The translations under genes were made by a program, and so were the position numbers. DNA of 64,000 bases from Pantoea sp. At-9b. GTDB taxonomy: Bacteria; Pseudomonadota; Gammaproteobacteria; Enterobacterales; Enterobacteriaceae. Shown here piece by piece: positions 18,154-27,608 of this stretch. The stretch is taken from positions 62,001 through 126,000 of the forward strand of contig NC_014837.1 of NCBI RefSeq assembly GCF_000175935.2, given 5' to 3'. Under the pieces are notes generated by a model. That model was not told the DNA's origin. It made no database searches and saw only the letters and a list, made by a program, of their open reading frames with translations. Within the stretch, counting starts at the first letter, position 1. Each line of letters starts with the position of its first letter.

Positions 18154-21100
18154 TTACACCTTCTCGACGTTAACCAGGAATGCCTTAAACTCCGGCGTTT
18201 GCGTGTTGGCGTCGCCAACAAACGGCGTCAGGGTATTGGCGATAAAGCCTTTTTTCGCCACGCCCTGATAACCCCAGTGAATCGGGATACCGATGGTATC
18301 CACGGTTTTGCCATCCACCTGCAACGGCCGTAGACGTTTGGTGACCACCGCTTTGGCTTTGATATAGCCGCGATTCGAGCTGACTTTCACCGTGTCGCCC
18401 TGCGCGATACCCAGCTTATTCGCCAGCACTTCGCCAATCTCCACAAACTGCTCCGGCTGCGCGATGGCGTTGAGCCGCGCGTGTTTGGTCCAGAAGTGGA
18501 AATGCTCGGTGAGGCGATAGGTGGTGCCGACATACGGGAACTGAGCGGCGTGGCCCATGGCCGCCAGATCATCTTTGAACACGCGTGCCGCCGGATTTGA
18601 CACCACATTAGGATGCAGCGGGTTGGTACCAATCGGTGTCTCAAACGGTTCGTAGTGTTCCGGGAACGGGCCTTCCGCCATTTTGTCGAGCGCGAACAGG
18701 CGGCCCAAACCATCGGGCTGCATGATAAACGGCCCAACGTTGCTGCCGGGTGCGGCGGTGCTGTAGTCCGGGATATCCATCCCGGCCCACTTACTGCCAT
18801 CCCATTTCAGCAATTGACGTTTGGCATCCCACGGGTTGCCCTGCGGGTCGGCAGACGCGCGGTTGTAGAGGATGCGGCGGTTGAGCGGCCATGCCCAACT
18901 CCAGTTCAGCGTGTTACCCAAGCCGGATGGGTCAGCGTTATCGCGGCGCGCCATCTGGTTGCCTTCCGCGGTCCAGCTCCCGGCGAAAATCCAGCAACCG
19001 CTGCTGGTAGTGCCGTCATCTTTGAGATACGCAAAGGTACTAAGCTGCTGACCTTTTTTCACCAGCAGGGTGCCTTTGTCATCCATGATATCTGCCAGCG
19101 CCTTGCCGTTGCTCTCCATCGCCACCTCTTCCGACGCCGGGTTTTCTGGCGTCAGGTAGTTCCAGGTCATGTTCAGCACGGGTTCCGGCGCGGCCCCGCC
19201 TTCACGCGCATACATCTCGCGCAGCCGCAGGTAGATACCCGCGAGGATTTCGCCGTCGTTGCGCGATTCACCCGGGCCATCCTGGCCTTTCCAGTGCCAC
19301 TGCAACCAGCGGCCGGAGTTAACGATCGATCCGTTCTCTTCGGCAAAACAGGTGGAGGGCAGGCGGAATACCTCGGTCTGAATCTGTGCCGGGTCAACAT
19401 CGTTAAACTCGCCGTGATGCTGCCAGAAGGTCGAGGTTTCGGTGTTGAGCGGGTCGATGGTGACGAGGAACTTCAGCTTCGACAGTGAATCAATCACTTT
19501 GCGTTTATTGGGGAACGATGCCACCGGATTGAAGCCCTGGCACAGGTAACCGTTCACCTTGCCCTGCGACATCATCTCGAAGTACTGCAACACGTCGTAG
19601 CCTTTGTCCCACTTCGGCAGCCAGTCAAAGCCCCAGCTATTCTCCGCCTGCGCTTTGTCGCCAAAGAAGGCTTTCATCATGCTCACGAAGAATTTCGGGT
19701 AGTTGCCCCAGTAGTTCACCTGGCCGGGCAGCGCCGGTTTTGGCGTGTTGGCGTTGAGATAGGTTTGCAGATCGGTTTGTTTTTCCGACGGTAGCGTCAT
19801 GTAGCCCGGCAGGCTTTGTGACAGCAGGCCGAGATCGGTCAGTCCCTGAATATTGGAGTGACCACGTAGCGCATTGACGCCGCCGCCCGCCATCCCCATG
19901 TTGCCGAGCAGCAGCTGAATCATCGCCATGGTGCGGATGTTCTGCGCACCAATGGAGTGCTGCGTCCAGCCAAGGGCATAGAGGAACGAGGTGGTGCGAT
20001 CGCGCGCGCTGGTCTCGCCGATCAGTGCGCAGACATGCAGGAAATCGGCTTTGGGTGTGCCGCAAATACGTTCGACCATCTCCGGCGTATAGCGGCTGAC
20101 ATGCTGCTTCAGCAAGTTCCATACGCAACGCGGATGGCTCAGGCTGTCGTCGCGTTTGGCGAAGCCATCCTCACCCAGCTCGTAGTTCCAGCTGGTTTTA
20201 TCGTACTTACGGTTGTCCGCGTCATAGCCGCTAAACAGGCCATCCTCAAAGTGATAATCTTCGCGCACAATCAGGCTGGCGTTGGTATACGCCTGCACAT
20301 ATTCGTGCTGGATTTTGTCGTTTTCCATCAGCCAGCGCAGCACGCCCGACAGGAAAGCGATGTCAGAACCGGAGCGAATTGGCGTATAGAAGTCCGCCAC
20401 CGATGCAGTACGCGTAAAGCGCGGATCGATGACAATCAGTTTGGCTTTGTTGAAGATTTTGGCTTCCATCGCCCAACGGAAACCGACCGGATGCGCTTCA
20501 GCCGCATTACCGCCCATCACCACAATCAGGTTGGCATTACGGATGTCGACCCAGTGATTGGTCATCGCACCGCGACCAAATGTTGGAGCAAGACTTGCTA
20601 CCGTTGGTCCGTGTCAGACGCGTGCCTGGTTGTCGACCGCCAGCATACCGAGCGATCGGGTCATTTTTTGGGTGAGATAGCCCGTTTCATTGCTGGAGGC
20701 CGAGGCGCACAGCATGCCGGTGGTCAGCCAGCGGTTGACGGTGACACCGTCGGCGTTCTGCGCCACAAAGTGGGCATCGCGGTCCGCCTTCATCAGTTTC
20801 GCGATGCGATCAAAGGCATCGTCCCACGTGATGCGCTGCCAGTGATCAGAACCGGGTGCGCGATATTCCGGGTAGTGCAGGCGGCTGTCGCTGTGGACAA
20901 AATCCAGCAGGCCCGCGCCTTTCGGACACAGCGCGCCACGACTGACCGGATGATCCGGATCGCCTTCAATATGGAAGATAGTTTCTTTAGCGTTTCTTGC
21001 GCCATCGCCGAGGCTGTACATCAACAGGCCACAGCCGACGGAGCAGTAGGTGCAGGTATTACGGGTTTCGCGGGCGCGCAACAATTTGTACTGTCGCGTT

Positions 21101-21201
21101 TCCGCCAGCGCTAGCTCGGGGGTAAAACCGAGCAGGGCTGCCGTGGTCCCCGCCATACCGCCTGCGCAGATTTTGAAGAATTTTCTTCTGCTGACGTTCA
21201 T
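18154..21201 (-). CDS. fdoG: Formate dehydrogenase-O major subunit, selenoprotein
   Basis: Read through an in-frame UGA at 20616-20614, this is one 1015-residue protein; a naive call splits it into two genes. It is the molybdopterin enzyme oxidising formate to CO2 in the periplasm. The Tat signal is [18 protein letters not shown] from ATG 21201 (SRRKFF twin-arginine). A [4Fe-4S] motif follows ([18 protein letters not shown] near residue 55). The UGA is residue 196, the position of selenocysteine in E. coli FdoG, and is followed by [21 protein letters not shown], where the frame continues without interruption. The molybdopterin dinucleotide domain ends the protein. The Sec codon and the neighbouring selAB make this a true selenoprotein, not a frameshift. 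Confidence 0.97.
20574..20616 (-). promoter_or_regulatory. UGA(Sec) codon and bSECIS hairpin in fdoG
   Basis: On the coding (minus) strand the UGA is followed by a hairpin with an outer stem GACCAA/TTGGTC (20609-20604 with 20579-20574) and an apical part AGCAAG-TC-TTGCT. Its distance from the UGA suits a bacterial SECIS element bound by SelB. Confidence 0.85.
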
Positions 21202-21347
21202 GGGAGATAATCCTTGGTTCGACATTACTCACGTTTATTTTTTTGCGGTGCACTGGCTAAGGGTTCAAAATGACCCAACTAAAAAAGCGAGTATAGCGGC
21301 TAAATATTACCACTGCTTTTGTAAGGTTGTTGTGCGAGGCGAACAAA

Positions 21348-22172
21348 GTGACACAGAAAGATCAGGTAAGTCCCGGTAATGTGAGTGAGATCTCAGGTGC
21401 GCGCCAGGCCCAGGTCTGGCAGCGGCGTGACATGGCCCATGCGGAGCCGGACTGGCTGGCGCAGGAAGTCCCGGTGGCCCTGGTCTACAACGGCATCTCC
21501 CACGTGGTGATGATGGCGACGCCCAATGACCTGGAGGCGTTTGCCGTTGGCTTTTCACTGTCCGAAGGCATTATCGACGCGCCGCAGGAGATATTTGGTC
21601 TTGATGTGGTCGCGGGCTGCAACGGCATAGAAGTACAAATCGAACTCTCCAGCCGCCGCTTTATGGCGCTGAAAGAACAGCGTCGGGCGATGGCGGGTCG
21701 CACCGGTTGTGGCGTCTGTGGGGTGGAGCAGCTGGACCAGATTGGCAAACCGATTACGCCGCTGCCCTTTACCCAGACGTTTTCCCTTGAGCATCTCGAT
21801 ACCGGCCTGGCGCGTCTGCGCGACTTCCAGCCGGTGGGTGAATTGACCGGTTGCACTCATGCCGCCGCCTGGATGTCGCCACAGGGCGAGCTGCGCGGCG
21901 GCTGTGAAGATGTTGGCCGCCACGTGGCGCTGGATAAGTTACTGGGCTATCGCAGCAAGGCCGACTGGCAGCAGGGCGCAGTGCTGGTTTCCAGTCGCGC
22001 CAGTTATGAGATGGTGCAGAAGTCAGCGATGTGTGGCGTTGAGATTCTGTTCGCGGTATCGGCGGCAACGCAGCTGGCGGTGGAGGTGGCGCAACGCAGC
22101 AACCTGACGCTGGTCGGCTTCAGTAAACCGGGGCGTGCCACCATTTATACCCATCCACAGCGGTTGCGTTAA
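21348..22172 (+). CDS. fdhD: Sulfur-carrier protein FdhD
   Basis: A 274-residue FdhD, required for formate dehydrogenase activity. It passes sulphur from IscS to the molybdenum cofactor through the conserved TGCGVCG cysteines (near residue 120). Almost every segment matches enterobacterial FdhD ([23 protein letters not shown], [51 protein letters not shown]). I prefer a GTG start at 21348, preceded by GAGG at 21336-21339, over a TTG at 21327 with no usable ribosome site. It is divergent from fdoG across a gap of about 146 bases that must hold both promoters; its 3' end overlaps the DeoR-type gene by four bases. Confidence 0.95.
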   Translation: MTQKDQVSPGNVSEISGARQAQVWQRRDMAHAEPDWLAQEVPVALVYNGISHVVMMATPNDLEAFAVGFSLSEGIIDAPQEIFGLDVVAGCNGIEVQIELSSRRFMALKEQRRAMAGRTGCGVCGVEQLDQIGKPITPLPFTQTFSLEHLDTGLARLRDFQPVGELTGCTHAAAWMSPQGELRGGCEDVGRHVALDKLLGYRSKADWQQGAVLVSSRASYEMVQKSAMCGVEILFAVSAATQLAVEVAQRSNLTLVGFSKPGRATIYTHPQRLR

Positions 22173-22945
22173 ACCACCTGCACCTGTGCCAGCGCCTGTT
22201 GCAGTGCGCTGAGCGCGCCGGGTTTTGCCTGGCCCGCATCGCAGATCAGCAGATCAATCTCGGCAATCGGTGCGTATTGCGTGCGGCTGACCACGCCCAG
22301 TTTGCTGTGGTCCGCCAGCAGAATGGTGCGGCTGGCCTGTTGCACCATAGCGCGCGCAATCGCCGCTTCATGCGGGTGAAAACTGGTGGCACCGTGTTTG
22401 GCCTCAATCCCGACCGGTGACAGCAACGCCACATCGGCCCGATAGCGATAAATCTCGCCCACCGTCATTTCACCACGCGTCTGTTGCGCCCCGGCAGACA
22501 TCATGCCACCCAGTAAAATCACCTGATTATTCAGCGGCTCATGTTCTTCAGCGGCACTCAGCGCCAGCGCGGCTTGCAGGCTGTTGGTGATGATGGTCAG
22601 CCCGGACATGGTGCGCAGCTCCTCGGCCAGCAGGGTGGTGGTGGTACCGGAATCGAGGAAGAGCGTCTGGCCCGGTTGCAGATGCTGTACCGCCGCCACG
22701 GCAATGGCGCGTTTCTCCTTTGCCTGCGCGCTGCGGCGCACGCGGAGCGGCGCTTCTGGCTGGCTGTCGACCGCCACCAGGCCACCATGGACGCGTCGTG
22801 CCACACCCTGTGCTTCCAGCTCGATAATGTCGCGCCGTGCCGTTTCCCGCGAAATACCCAGCTCTTTGATGACGCGTTCGGTACTGACCTGATGATGTGT
22901 CGTCAGCAGCGCACGAATGCGATGTAAACGGGTTTCCTGCAACAT
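22169..22945 (-). CDS. DeoR-family transcriptional regulator
   Basis: A 258-residue DeoR/GlpR-type regulator. The N-terminal helix-turn-helix is [39 protein letters not shown] (split over residues 9-47). The C-terminal sugar-phosphate-binding domain has [16 protein letters not shown] and [13 protein letters not shown], then [11 protein letters not shown]. Family members usually repress sugar or sugar-phosphate catabolism. It is divergent from an aminotransferase gene across a 173-base region with a tandem array of TGTATTTG motifs, its probable operator. The physiological effector is unknown. Confidence 0.9.
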   Translation of the reverse strand: MLQETRLHRIRALLTTHHQVSTERVIKELGISRETARRDIIELEAQGVARRVHGGLVAVDSQPEAPLRVRRSAQAKEKRAIAVAAVQHLQPGQTLFLDSGTTTTLLAEELRTMSGLTIITNSLQAALALSAAEEHEPLNNQVILLGGMMSAGAQQTRGEMTVGEIYRYRADVALLSPVGIEAKHGATSFHPHEAAIARAMVQQASRTILLADHSKLGVVSRTQYAPIAEIDLLICDAGQAKPGALSALQQALAQVQVV

Positions 22946-23009
22946 GACATTTCCCTGTAGCGAGTTCAGCGTGGGCCTAAGATTACCTGAGCTTCATCAT
23001 TCCGTCATG

Positions 23010-23045
23010 TGTATTTGGTTGTATTTGTGTATTTGGTTGCATTTG
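23010..23045 (+). promoter_or_regulatory. Tandem TGYATTTG operator array between DeoR regulator and aminotransferase
   Basis: Four copies of the octamer TGYATTTG start at 23010, 23020, 23028 and 23038; two of them extend to TGTATTTGGTTG (23010-23021, 23028-23039). The spacing of 10, 8 and 10 bases places all on about the same helix face. DeoR-family regulators often bind such direct repeats. The array ends 74 bases before the aminotransferase start. Confidence 0.6.
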
Positions 23046-23118
23046 TCGTAAAAACCGGCATGATATCAGCAGACGGTTATTACGCATGCACCCCTTTCAC
23101 CTCGCAACGGGAGTTATC

Positions 23119-24459
23119 ATGGCTACACGTTCCACCATCATGGATACCAACAGTTTTCGTGCTGAGCACGCCGACGGTCTGGACGCCGATACGCGCAAAC
23201 TGACGGATAAACGCAGCAAAGTGCTGGGCGAGTCGTATCGCCTGTTCTACCGTAAACCAGTGCATTTGGTGCGCGGTGAAGGGCAGTATCTGTGGGACGC
23301 CGCAGGGAACAAATATCTGGACGTGTACAACAACGTGGCCAGCATTGGCCATTGCCATCCGGCGGTGATTGAGGCGGTGAATCAGCAGATGAAGATGCTG
23401 AATACCCATACCCGTTATCTGCACGAACGTATCCTCGATTACAGCGAAGAACTGCTGGCAACCACCCCGGACGCCATCGACCGTGCGATGTATATGTGTA
23501 CCGGTTCGGAAGCCAATGACCTGGCGATCCGCGTGGCGCGCGCTTTCAGCGGCGGCACCGGCATTATCGTGTCGCAGGAGGCTTACCACGGCACCAGCGA
23601 CCTGACGTCTGGCGCGTCTCCGGCGCTGGGCACCGGCCAGCCGCTGGCTCCGACCACCCGTCTGGTGCCGCCGCCAGATCATTACCGCGTTAATGCGCCT
23701 GATCTGGGCGAGTGGTTTGCTAATGAAATCCAGAAGCAAATCGACGACATGAAGGCACACGGTATTAAGTTCGCCGGTTTCCTTGCCGACTCGATTTTCT
23801 CCTCCGATGGAGTACTGCCGAACCCGCCGGGCTTCCTGCAAAAAGCGGTGGATGTGGTGCATGCCAACGGCGGTATCTTTATTGCCGACGAAGTACAGCC
23901 AGGCTTTGCCCGTACCGGTGATGCTTTCTGGGGCTTTGCCCGTCACGGCGTAGTGCCGGACGTGGTAACCACCGGTAAGCCGATGGGCAACGGTATTCCG
24001 GTTTCTGGTCTGCTGGCGAAAAGTGATGTGCTGGCCGCGTTCAGCGACGAGATTCCTTACTTCAACACCTTTGGTGGCAACCCGGTGGCGATGGCCGCGG
24101 CGCAGGCGGTGCTGAAAGTGATCAAGGAAGAGGGCTTGCAGGAACACAGCCGCGTAGTGGGTGCCAAATTGCAGGCTGAGCTGGCAAAACTGATGGCAAG
24201 GCACGAGGCGATTGGCGATGTGCGCGGTGCCGGTCTGTTTATTGGTTTCGAGCTGGTGGCCGATCGCAGCAGCAAAACCCCGGACAAGGCACTGGCGCTG
24301 GATTTAATCGAGAAGCTGCGTGACCACCACGTGCTGACCTCGGTGGCCGGTCCCTACGGTAACGTGTTGAAACTGCGTCCACCGTTGGCATTCCAGGAAA
24401 GCGATATCGACTGGCTGGTCGGTGCGCTGGATAAATCGTTGACTGAGCTGGGTCGCTAA
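23119..24459 (+). CDS. Class III PLP aminotransferase / phospho-lyase family enzyme
   Basis: A 446-residue fold-type I PLP enzyme of aminotransferase class III. Landmarks are YLDVYNNVASIGHCHPAVIEAV, CTGSEANDLAIRVARAF, FIADEVQPGFARTGD and the PLP lysine in TTGKPMGNGIP (residue 287), then FNTFGGNPVAMAAA. The N-terminal third (RLFYRKPVHLVRGEGQYLWD and NTHTRYLHERILDYSEELLATTP) resembles the AGXT2/ethanolamine-phosphate phospho-lyase branch, so the reaction may be an amine-dependent elimination or an amine transfer. The ATG at 23119 has GGGAG 6 bases upstream; a longer frame from 23086 is less likely. Probably controlled by the divergent DeoR protein. Confidence 0.85.
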   Translation: MATRSTIMDTNSFRAEHADGLDADTRKLTDKRSKVLGESYRLFYRKPVHLVRGEGQYLWDAAGNKYLDVYNNVASIGHCHPAVIEAVNQQMKMLNTHTRYLHERILDYSEELLATTPDAIDRAMYMCTGSEANDLAIRVARAFSGGTGIIVSQEAYHGTSDLTSGASPALGTGQPLAPTTRLVPPPDHYRVNAPDLGEWFANEIQKQIDDMKAHGIKFAGFLADSIFSSDGVLPNPPGFLQKAVDVVHANGGIFIADEVQPGFARTGDAFWGFARHGVVPDVVTTGKPMGNGIPVSGLLAKSDVLAAFSDEIPYFNTFGGNPVAMAAAQAVLKVIKEEGLQEHSRVVGAKLQAELAKLMARHEAIGDVRGAGLFIGFELVADRSSKTPDKALALDLIEKLRDHHVLTSVAGPYGNVLKLRPPLAFQESDIDWLVGALDKSLTELGR

Positions 24460-24464
24460 AGTGA

Positions 24465-24495
24465 AAGGTGCGCAATGCATAGCATTGCGCACCTT
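24465..24495. terminator. Bidirectional hairpin between convergent genes
   Basis: A perfect 14-base stem (AAGGTGCGCAATGC with GCATTGCGCACCTT) around a 3-base loop. It begins 6 bases after the aminotransferase stop and ends 9 bases before the convergent orphan gene stop. There is no strong T tract on either side, so it may work as a transcript 3'-end protector as much as a terminator. Confidence 0.7.
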
Positions 24496-24503
24496 GGGTG
24501 CGG

Positions 24504-25334
24504 TTAATGTCCGTGCTTAAATTCTAATAAAGCATTAATCATTTCATCAATTTTGTTAAAAGAAGATTGAAAATAGGCATGCCATTCTTTTGCCGTGTCT
24601 TGGTCAAATTTGATTCTTTTTTTAATTCTGTTATCCATGTTACCCTTATATTCTTTAAGGTGCTGAACTTCATCCATTAACCGATCCACAATTTTTTTCA
24701 TTGCATCTATATTTTGTGGTGAAAATTCTTCGGAACGCGCGTTGTTTATCACCAGACGGTTAAAAAGATTTGCGACTTTCTCTCCCTTCGATATCGCCAT
24801 CTCCAGTGAATGGGAAAAGTGACGATTTATCCCACCAGCACCTGCAGTTGATACCAATTTCATATAATCATTAAATAACATTGCTCTCACTGAGTCTCTG
24901 AAGCTGGTGGCAGCTGTGAAAATCCTGTGAGGCTCAATAGTTAAATTGTCCGAGAAGGTTTCATTTTTACTGGTTACGATATTTAACTCAATTCCTGTTA
25001 TGTTATCGACGTGATCCCATAGCGGATTCCTGGGTGACGCATCATGGGATATTGCATTGTTTATCAATGTATTTTCAGCATTTGTGCCATTGGCAGAGAC
25101 CAGCGCTGTGCTGCCGGGCGCGAGCCAGGATACTAAAGTGAAAACTCCCGTACCAAGTAACACGGTCCCGGATATTGCTGCAACGGTTTTCCATGTTTTG
25201 TTGGAAGATATTTCTTTTTGAATATTGTTAACACCCTTTATATCCTTGGCTAATAGTGGTTTGTTGCTATTAATCGTGTCAGTAGTAATGGCGTTCTGGC
25301 ATTGATTGAATCTTCCATGGATAGAAATAGTCAT
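24504..25334 (-). CDS. Orphan AT-rich gene, unknown function, one membrane segment
   Basis: I do not recognise this 276-residue protein. Residues 1-47 are polar and rich in Asn, Ile, Thr and Ser. Residues about 48-72 form one hydrophobic helix (TVAAISGTVLLGTGVFTLVSWLA). The rest is soluble, mainly charged helix, ending in a probable coiled coil (IVDRLMDEVQHLKEYKGNMDNRIKKRIKFD, split). The start has a GAGG site 9 bases upstream. Base and codon use are strikingly AT-rich (AAT, ATT, AAA) compared with both neighbours, and it stands alone between convergent and divergent core genes. A secreted effector or a toxin or immunity protein is possible, but nothing in the sequence proves it. Confidence 0.75.
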   Translation of the reverse strand: MTISIHGRFNQCQNAITTDTINSNKPLLAKDIKGVNNIQKEISSNKTWKTVAAISGTVLLGTGVFTLVSWLAPGSTALVSANGTNAENTLINNAISHDASPRNPLWDHVDNITGIELNIVTSKNETFSDNLTIEPHRIFTAATSFRDSVRAMLFNDYMKLVSTAGAGGINRHFSHSLEMAISKGEKVANLFNRLVINNARSEEFSPQNIDAMKKIVDRLMDEVQHLKEYKGNMDNRIKKRIKFDQDTAKEWHAYFQSSFNKIDEMINALLEFKHGH

Positions 25335-25833
25335 AAAATATAACCTCGAATTTTTATTATTAAGCGATGACGATCAGAAACGAATATCGTTGCCATTTTA
25401 TTGACTTAGATTAATTTTTTATTGAATTGAGGCTGTAATCATCTTGTCAGGATATGCTTGGATTTTATTTTCATGAGGGTGGGTATGATTAGGGTAATGA
25501 TAAAAGAGATTTATTCAGGATGAGTCAATATCATTCACTTTTAACCTGAAATGAATTCTGAAATATTATGGATTTTTTGATGTAAAACTTTTTTCACCGA
25601 AGGCTACCTGGCGATCCCGCAAGGCCGTTATGCCAGATCCGCACAACAATGCGTCGGTAGAGGTCAGCTTCCTCACCTTACGTGCGCACCTTTTGCCAGA
25701 TTCTTCAAATCCTTATCATTACTAAGGCATTGATAACCCTTTTCCAGATCATGATTTTAACTATAATGATCCAACTGCTTACGCGGCACGCCAGCGAGGT
25801 TGTGCTGCTCAAACACTAATGGAGAGGAAGAAC
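25335..25833. other. Long intergenic region upstream of sodA
   Basis: No gene is visible in about 500 bases. The part next to the orphan gene (25335-25600) is very AT-rich and was probably imported with it. A GC-richer patch at about 25600-25690 shows no open frame or clear repeat. The last 120 bases hold the sodA control region, including an inverted repeat TTATCA/TGATAA (25713-25718 and 25731-25736) and TATAAT at about 25762, a plausible -10. Confidence 0.6.
25713..25736. promoter_or_regulatory. Candidate sodA operator (Fur-like inverted repeat)
   Basis: TTATCA and TGATAA arms flank a 12-base centre; the left half TTATCATTA matches part of the Fur consensus (ATCATTATC-like). sodA is known to be controlled by Fur, ArcA, FNR and SoxRS in E. 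coli; this assignment to Fur is a guess from pattern. Confidence 0.35.
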
Positions 25834-26460
25834 ATGAGTTATTCACTGCCATCCCTGCCTTACGACTACGACGCACTGGAACCGCACTTCGACAAGCAGA
25901 CGATGGAAATCCATCACTCTAAACACCACCAGGCTTATGTAAACAACGCCAATGCCGCGCTGGAATCACTGGCTGGCACCGAATTCGACGGTATTCCGGT
26001 TGAAGAACTGATCGCTAAACTGGACAAACTGCCAGCAGACAAAAAAGGCCCACTGCGTAACAACGCCGGTGGTCACGCGAACCACAGCCTGTTCTGGAAA
26101 GGTCTGAAACTCGGCACCACCCTGCAGGGTGAACTGAAAGCTGCCATTGAGAAAGATTTCGGCAGCGTGGAAAAATTCCAGGAAGAGTTTGAGAAAGCCG
26201 CTACCACCCGCTTTGGCTCTGGCTGGGCGTGGCTGGTGAAAAAAGGCGACAAGCTGGCGGTGGTATCTACTGCGAACCAGGACAGCCCGCTGATGGGTGA
26301 AGCGATCTCTGGCGCTTCTGGCTTCCCGATCATCGGTCTGGATGTGTGGGAACACGCTTACTACCTGAAATATCAGAACAAACGTCCTGATTACATCAAA
26401 GCGTTCTGGAACGTGGTGAACTGGGACGAAGCTGCTGCACGTTTCGCGTCAGCCAAGTAA
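25834..26460 (+). CDS. sodA: Superoxide dismutase [Mn]
   Basis: A 208-residue cytosolic Mn superoxide dismutase converting superoxide to H2O2 and O2. Metal ligands follow the family: His in [20 protein letters not shown] (two of the four, including the second-shell His), His in [13 protein letters not shown], then Asp and His in [39 protein letters not shown] and the Gln of SANQDSPL-type sequence favour manganese. The ATG at 25834 has GGAGAGG 9 bases upstream; an in-frame start 15 bases earlier is not needed. It is monocistronic, with a terminator directly after. Confidence 0.98.
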   Translation: MSYSLPSLPYDYDALEPHFDKQTMEIHHSKHHQAYVNNANAALESLAGTEFDGIPVEELIAKLDKLPADKKGPLRNNAGGHANHSLFWKGLKLGTTLQGELKAAIEKDFGSVEKFQEEFEKAATTRFGSGWAWLVKKGDKLAVVSTANQDSPLMGEAISGASGFPIIGLDVWEHAYYLKYQNKRPDYIKAFWNVVNWDEAAARFASAK

Positions 26461-26481
26461 GTCGACATTCTGCACGACAGC

Positions 26482-26511
26482 AACCGGTGGACAGGTTCCG
26501 CCGGTTTTTTT
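26482..26511 (+). terminator. Rho-independent terminator of sodA
   Basis: Stem AACCGGTGG with CCGCCGGTT (one G-T pair) around a 7-base loop, followed by TTTTTT. It lies 22 bases beyond the sodA stop. Confidence 0.9.
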
Positions 26512-26528
26512 TAAACCAAATCTAAACA
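26512..26528 (-). promoter_or_regulatory. Candidate PhoP box
   Basis: On the minus strand the sequence is TGTTTA-GATTT-GGTTTA, two GGTTTA-like hexamers 11 bases apart. This is the direct-repeat pattern bound by PhoP in enterobacteria. It is 107 bases before the VirK-like start. virK and ybjX are members of the PhoP regulon in Salmonella, which supports the call; the reversed orientation is unusual but occurs. Confidence 0.5.
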
Positions 26529-26635
26529 AACCACTTATCCCCGCCCGTCAAACCCTCAGCCGCTAACTTATTAACCTGTCGTTGATAATTTGGGGCATAT
26601 AGTTGCGCCAGTTTTCTTTGGCGAAAAAAATAATT

Positions 26636-27604
26636 ATGTCTATGATAACAACTTCAGTGACGAATAATGATTCGTCCACATCGCTGTTTTTTCAGTTAAT
26701 AACTGGAAAGTTTGTGCCAAATAAATTGTGGCGTAGCAAAAGTTTCCGGCTTAAATTTGCGTTACGAACACTGGTTTATCCTGTTACTACTCACCGTTAC
26801 CTGAATCAGCTGGCCGCGTTGCCGCAGCTGCCGCAAATGCTGACGGTACAGGGGTTGCTGCCTGCCAAACCGCATCGTCCGTATCTGTGCGCTGGCTTCA
26901 GCGTGGCGCAACGCGCGCAGGCGATTCTCGACCATTATCACCTGATGGCTGAGCTGGAAAACGCCACCCTGCGTCAGTTGCTGCAAAGTCCGGGCGATAA
27001 TCTGCTGACCCGCTTTAAAGGTAAAAATGACGAATCATTTGTGATTCACTGCTGTCCAGGGCGTTTTGACCGTGAAGGCGAAATTACGCTGGAATTGCGC
27101 TATGAAGAGAAATTGATCGCCTCGTTGTCATTCTCTATTTTTAATCAGAACCAACAAAGATGCTTATTAATTGGTGGATTGCAGGGACCGCGAAAACATA
27201 TTTCTAATGATGTGATTCGTGATGCCACCAAAGCCGCGCACGGTTTATTCCCGAAACGTTTGTTGATGGAAGCGGTGTTTATTCTGGCTCAGCAGTGTGG
27301 GGTTCAGGCGATGAGTGCGGTGGGGGATACCACCCATGTCTTTCGCAGTCTGCGCTATCGGCACAGCAAGGGCGACCACTTCTTTGCCAGCTACAGTGAA
27401 TTCTGGCAGTCATTGGGCGGGGAAGCGCGGGCAGATGGCGTATTTACCTTGCCATTGCAGATGGCGCGTAAATCGCTGGACGAGATCGCCAGCAAAAAAC
27501 GTGCGGAATATCGCCGTCGTTATGAATTGCTGGATAACCTGACGCAGCAGGTATTGCTGGCGGCAGGTGTGGCAGAAGTACGCGACGTGTCACACGCCGC
27601 GTAA
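26636..27604 (+). CDS. VirK/YbjX family protein (DUF535)
   Basis: A 322-residue protein of the DUF535 family, which includes Shigella/Salmonella VirK and E. coli YbjX. Characteristic segments are RPYLCAGFSVAQRAQAILDHY, the strand-rich centre (LLTRFKGKNDESFVIHCCPGRFDREGEI, split), LLIGGLQGP, GLFPKRLLMEAVFILAQQ, VGDTTHVFRSLRYRHSKGDHFFASYSEFW (split) and a basic C-terminus with KKRAEYRRRYELLD. The family is linked to resistance to cationic peptides and to virulence, but its molecular action is unknown. I take ATG 26636 as start; a TTG 33 bases upstream is open but weak. Cytosolic, no signal peptide seen. Confidence 0.85.
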   Translation: MSMITTSVTNNDSSTSLFFQLITGKFVPNKLWRSKSFRLKFALRTLVYPVTTHRYLNQLAALPQLPQMLTVQGLLPAKPHRPYLCAGFSVAQRAQAILDHYHLMAELENATLRQLLQSPGDNLLTRFKGKNDESFVIHCCPGRFDREGEITLELRYEEKLIASLSFSIFNQNQQRCLLIGGLQGPRKHISNDVIRDATKAAHGLFPKRLLMEAVFILAQQCGVQAMSAVGDTTHVFRSLRYRHSKGDHFFASYSEFWQSLGGEARADGVFTLPLQMARKSLDEIASKKRAEYRRRYELLDNLTQQVLLAAGVAEVRDVSHAA

Positions 27605-27608
27605 GCAA

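Noticed and set aside
20565..20616. Possible frameshift or split gene in fdoG
   Set aside because: The interruption is a single in-frame UGA at the known Sec residue with a SECIS hairpin, and selA/selB are adjacent.
19957..21114. 385-codon plus-strand frame opposite fdoG
   Set aside because: Shadow of the fdoG codon usage; it spans the Sec codon region and has no recognisable domain.
24465..24495. Attachment site or IS end
   Set aside because: The perfect palindrome lies exactly between two convergent stops and has no direct repeats or integrase nearby; a terminator-type hairpin explains it.
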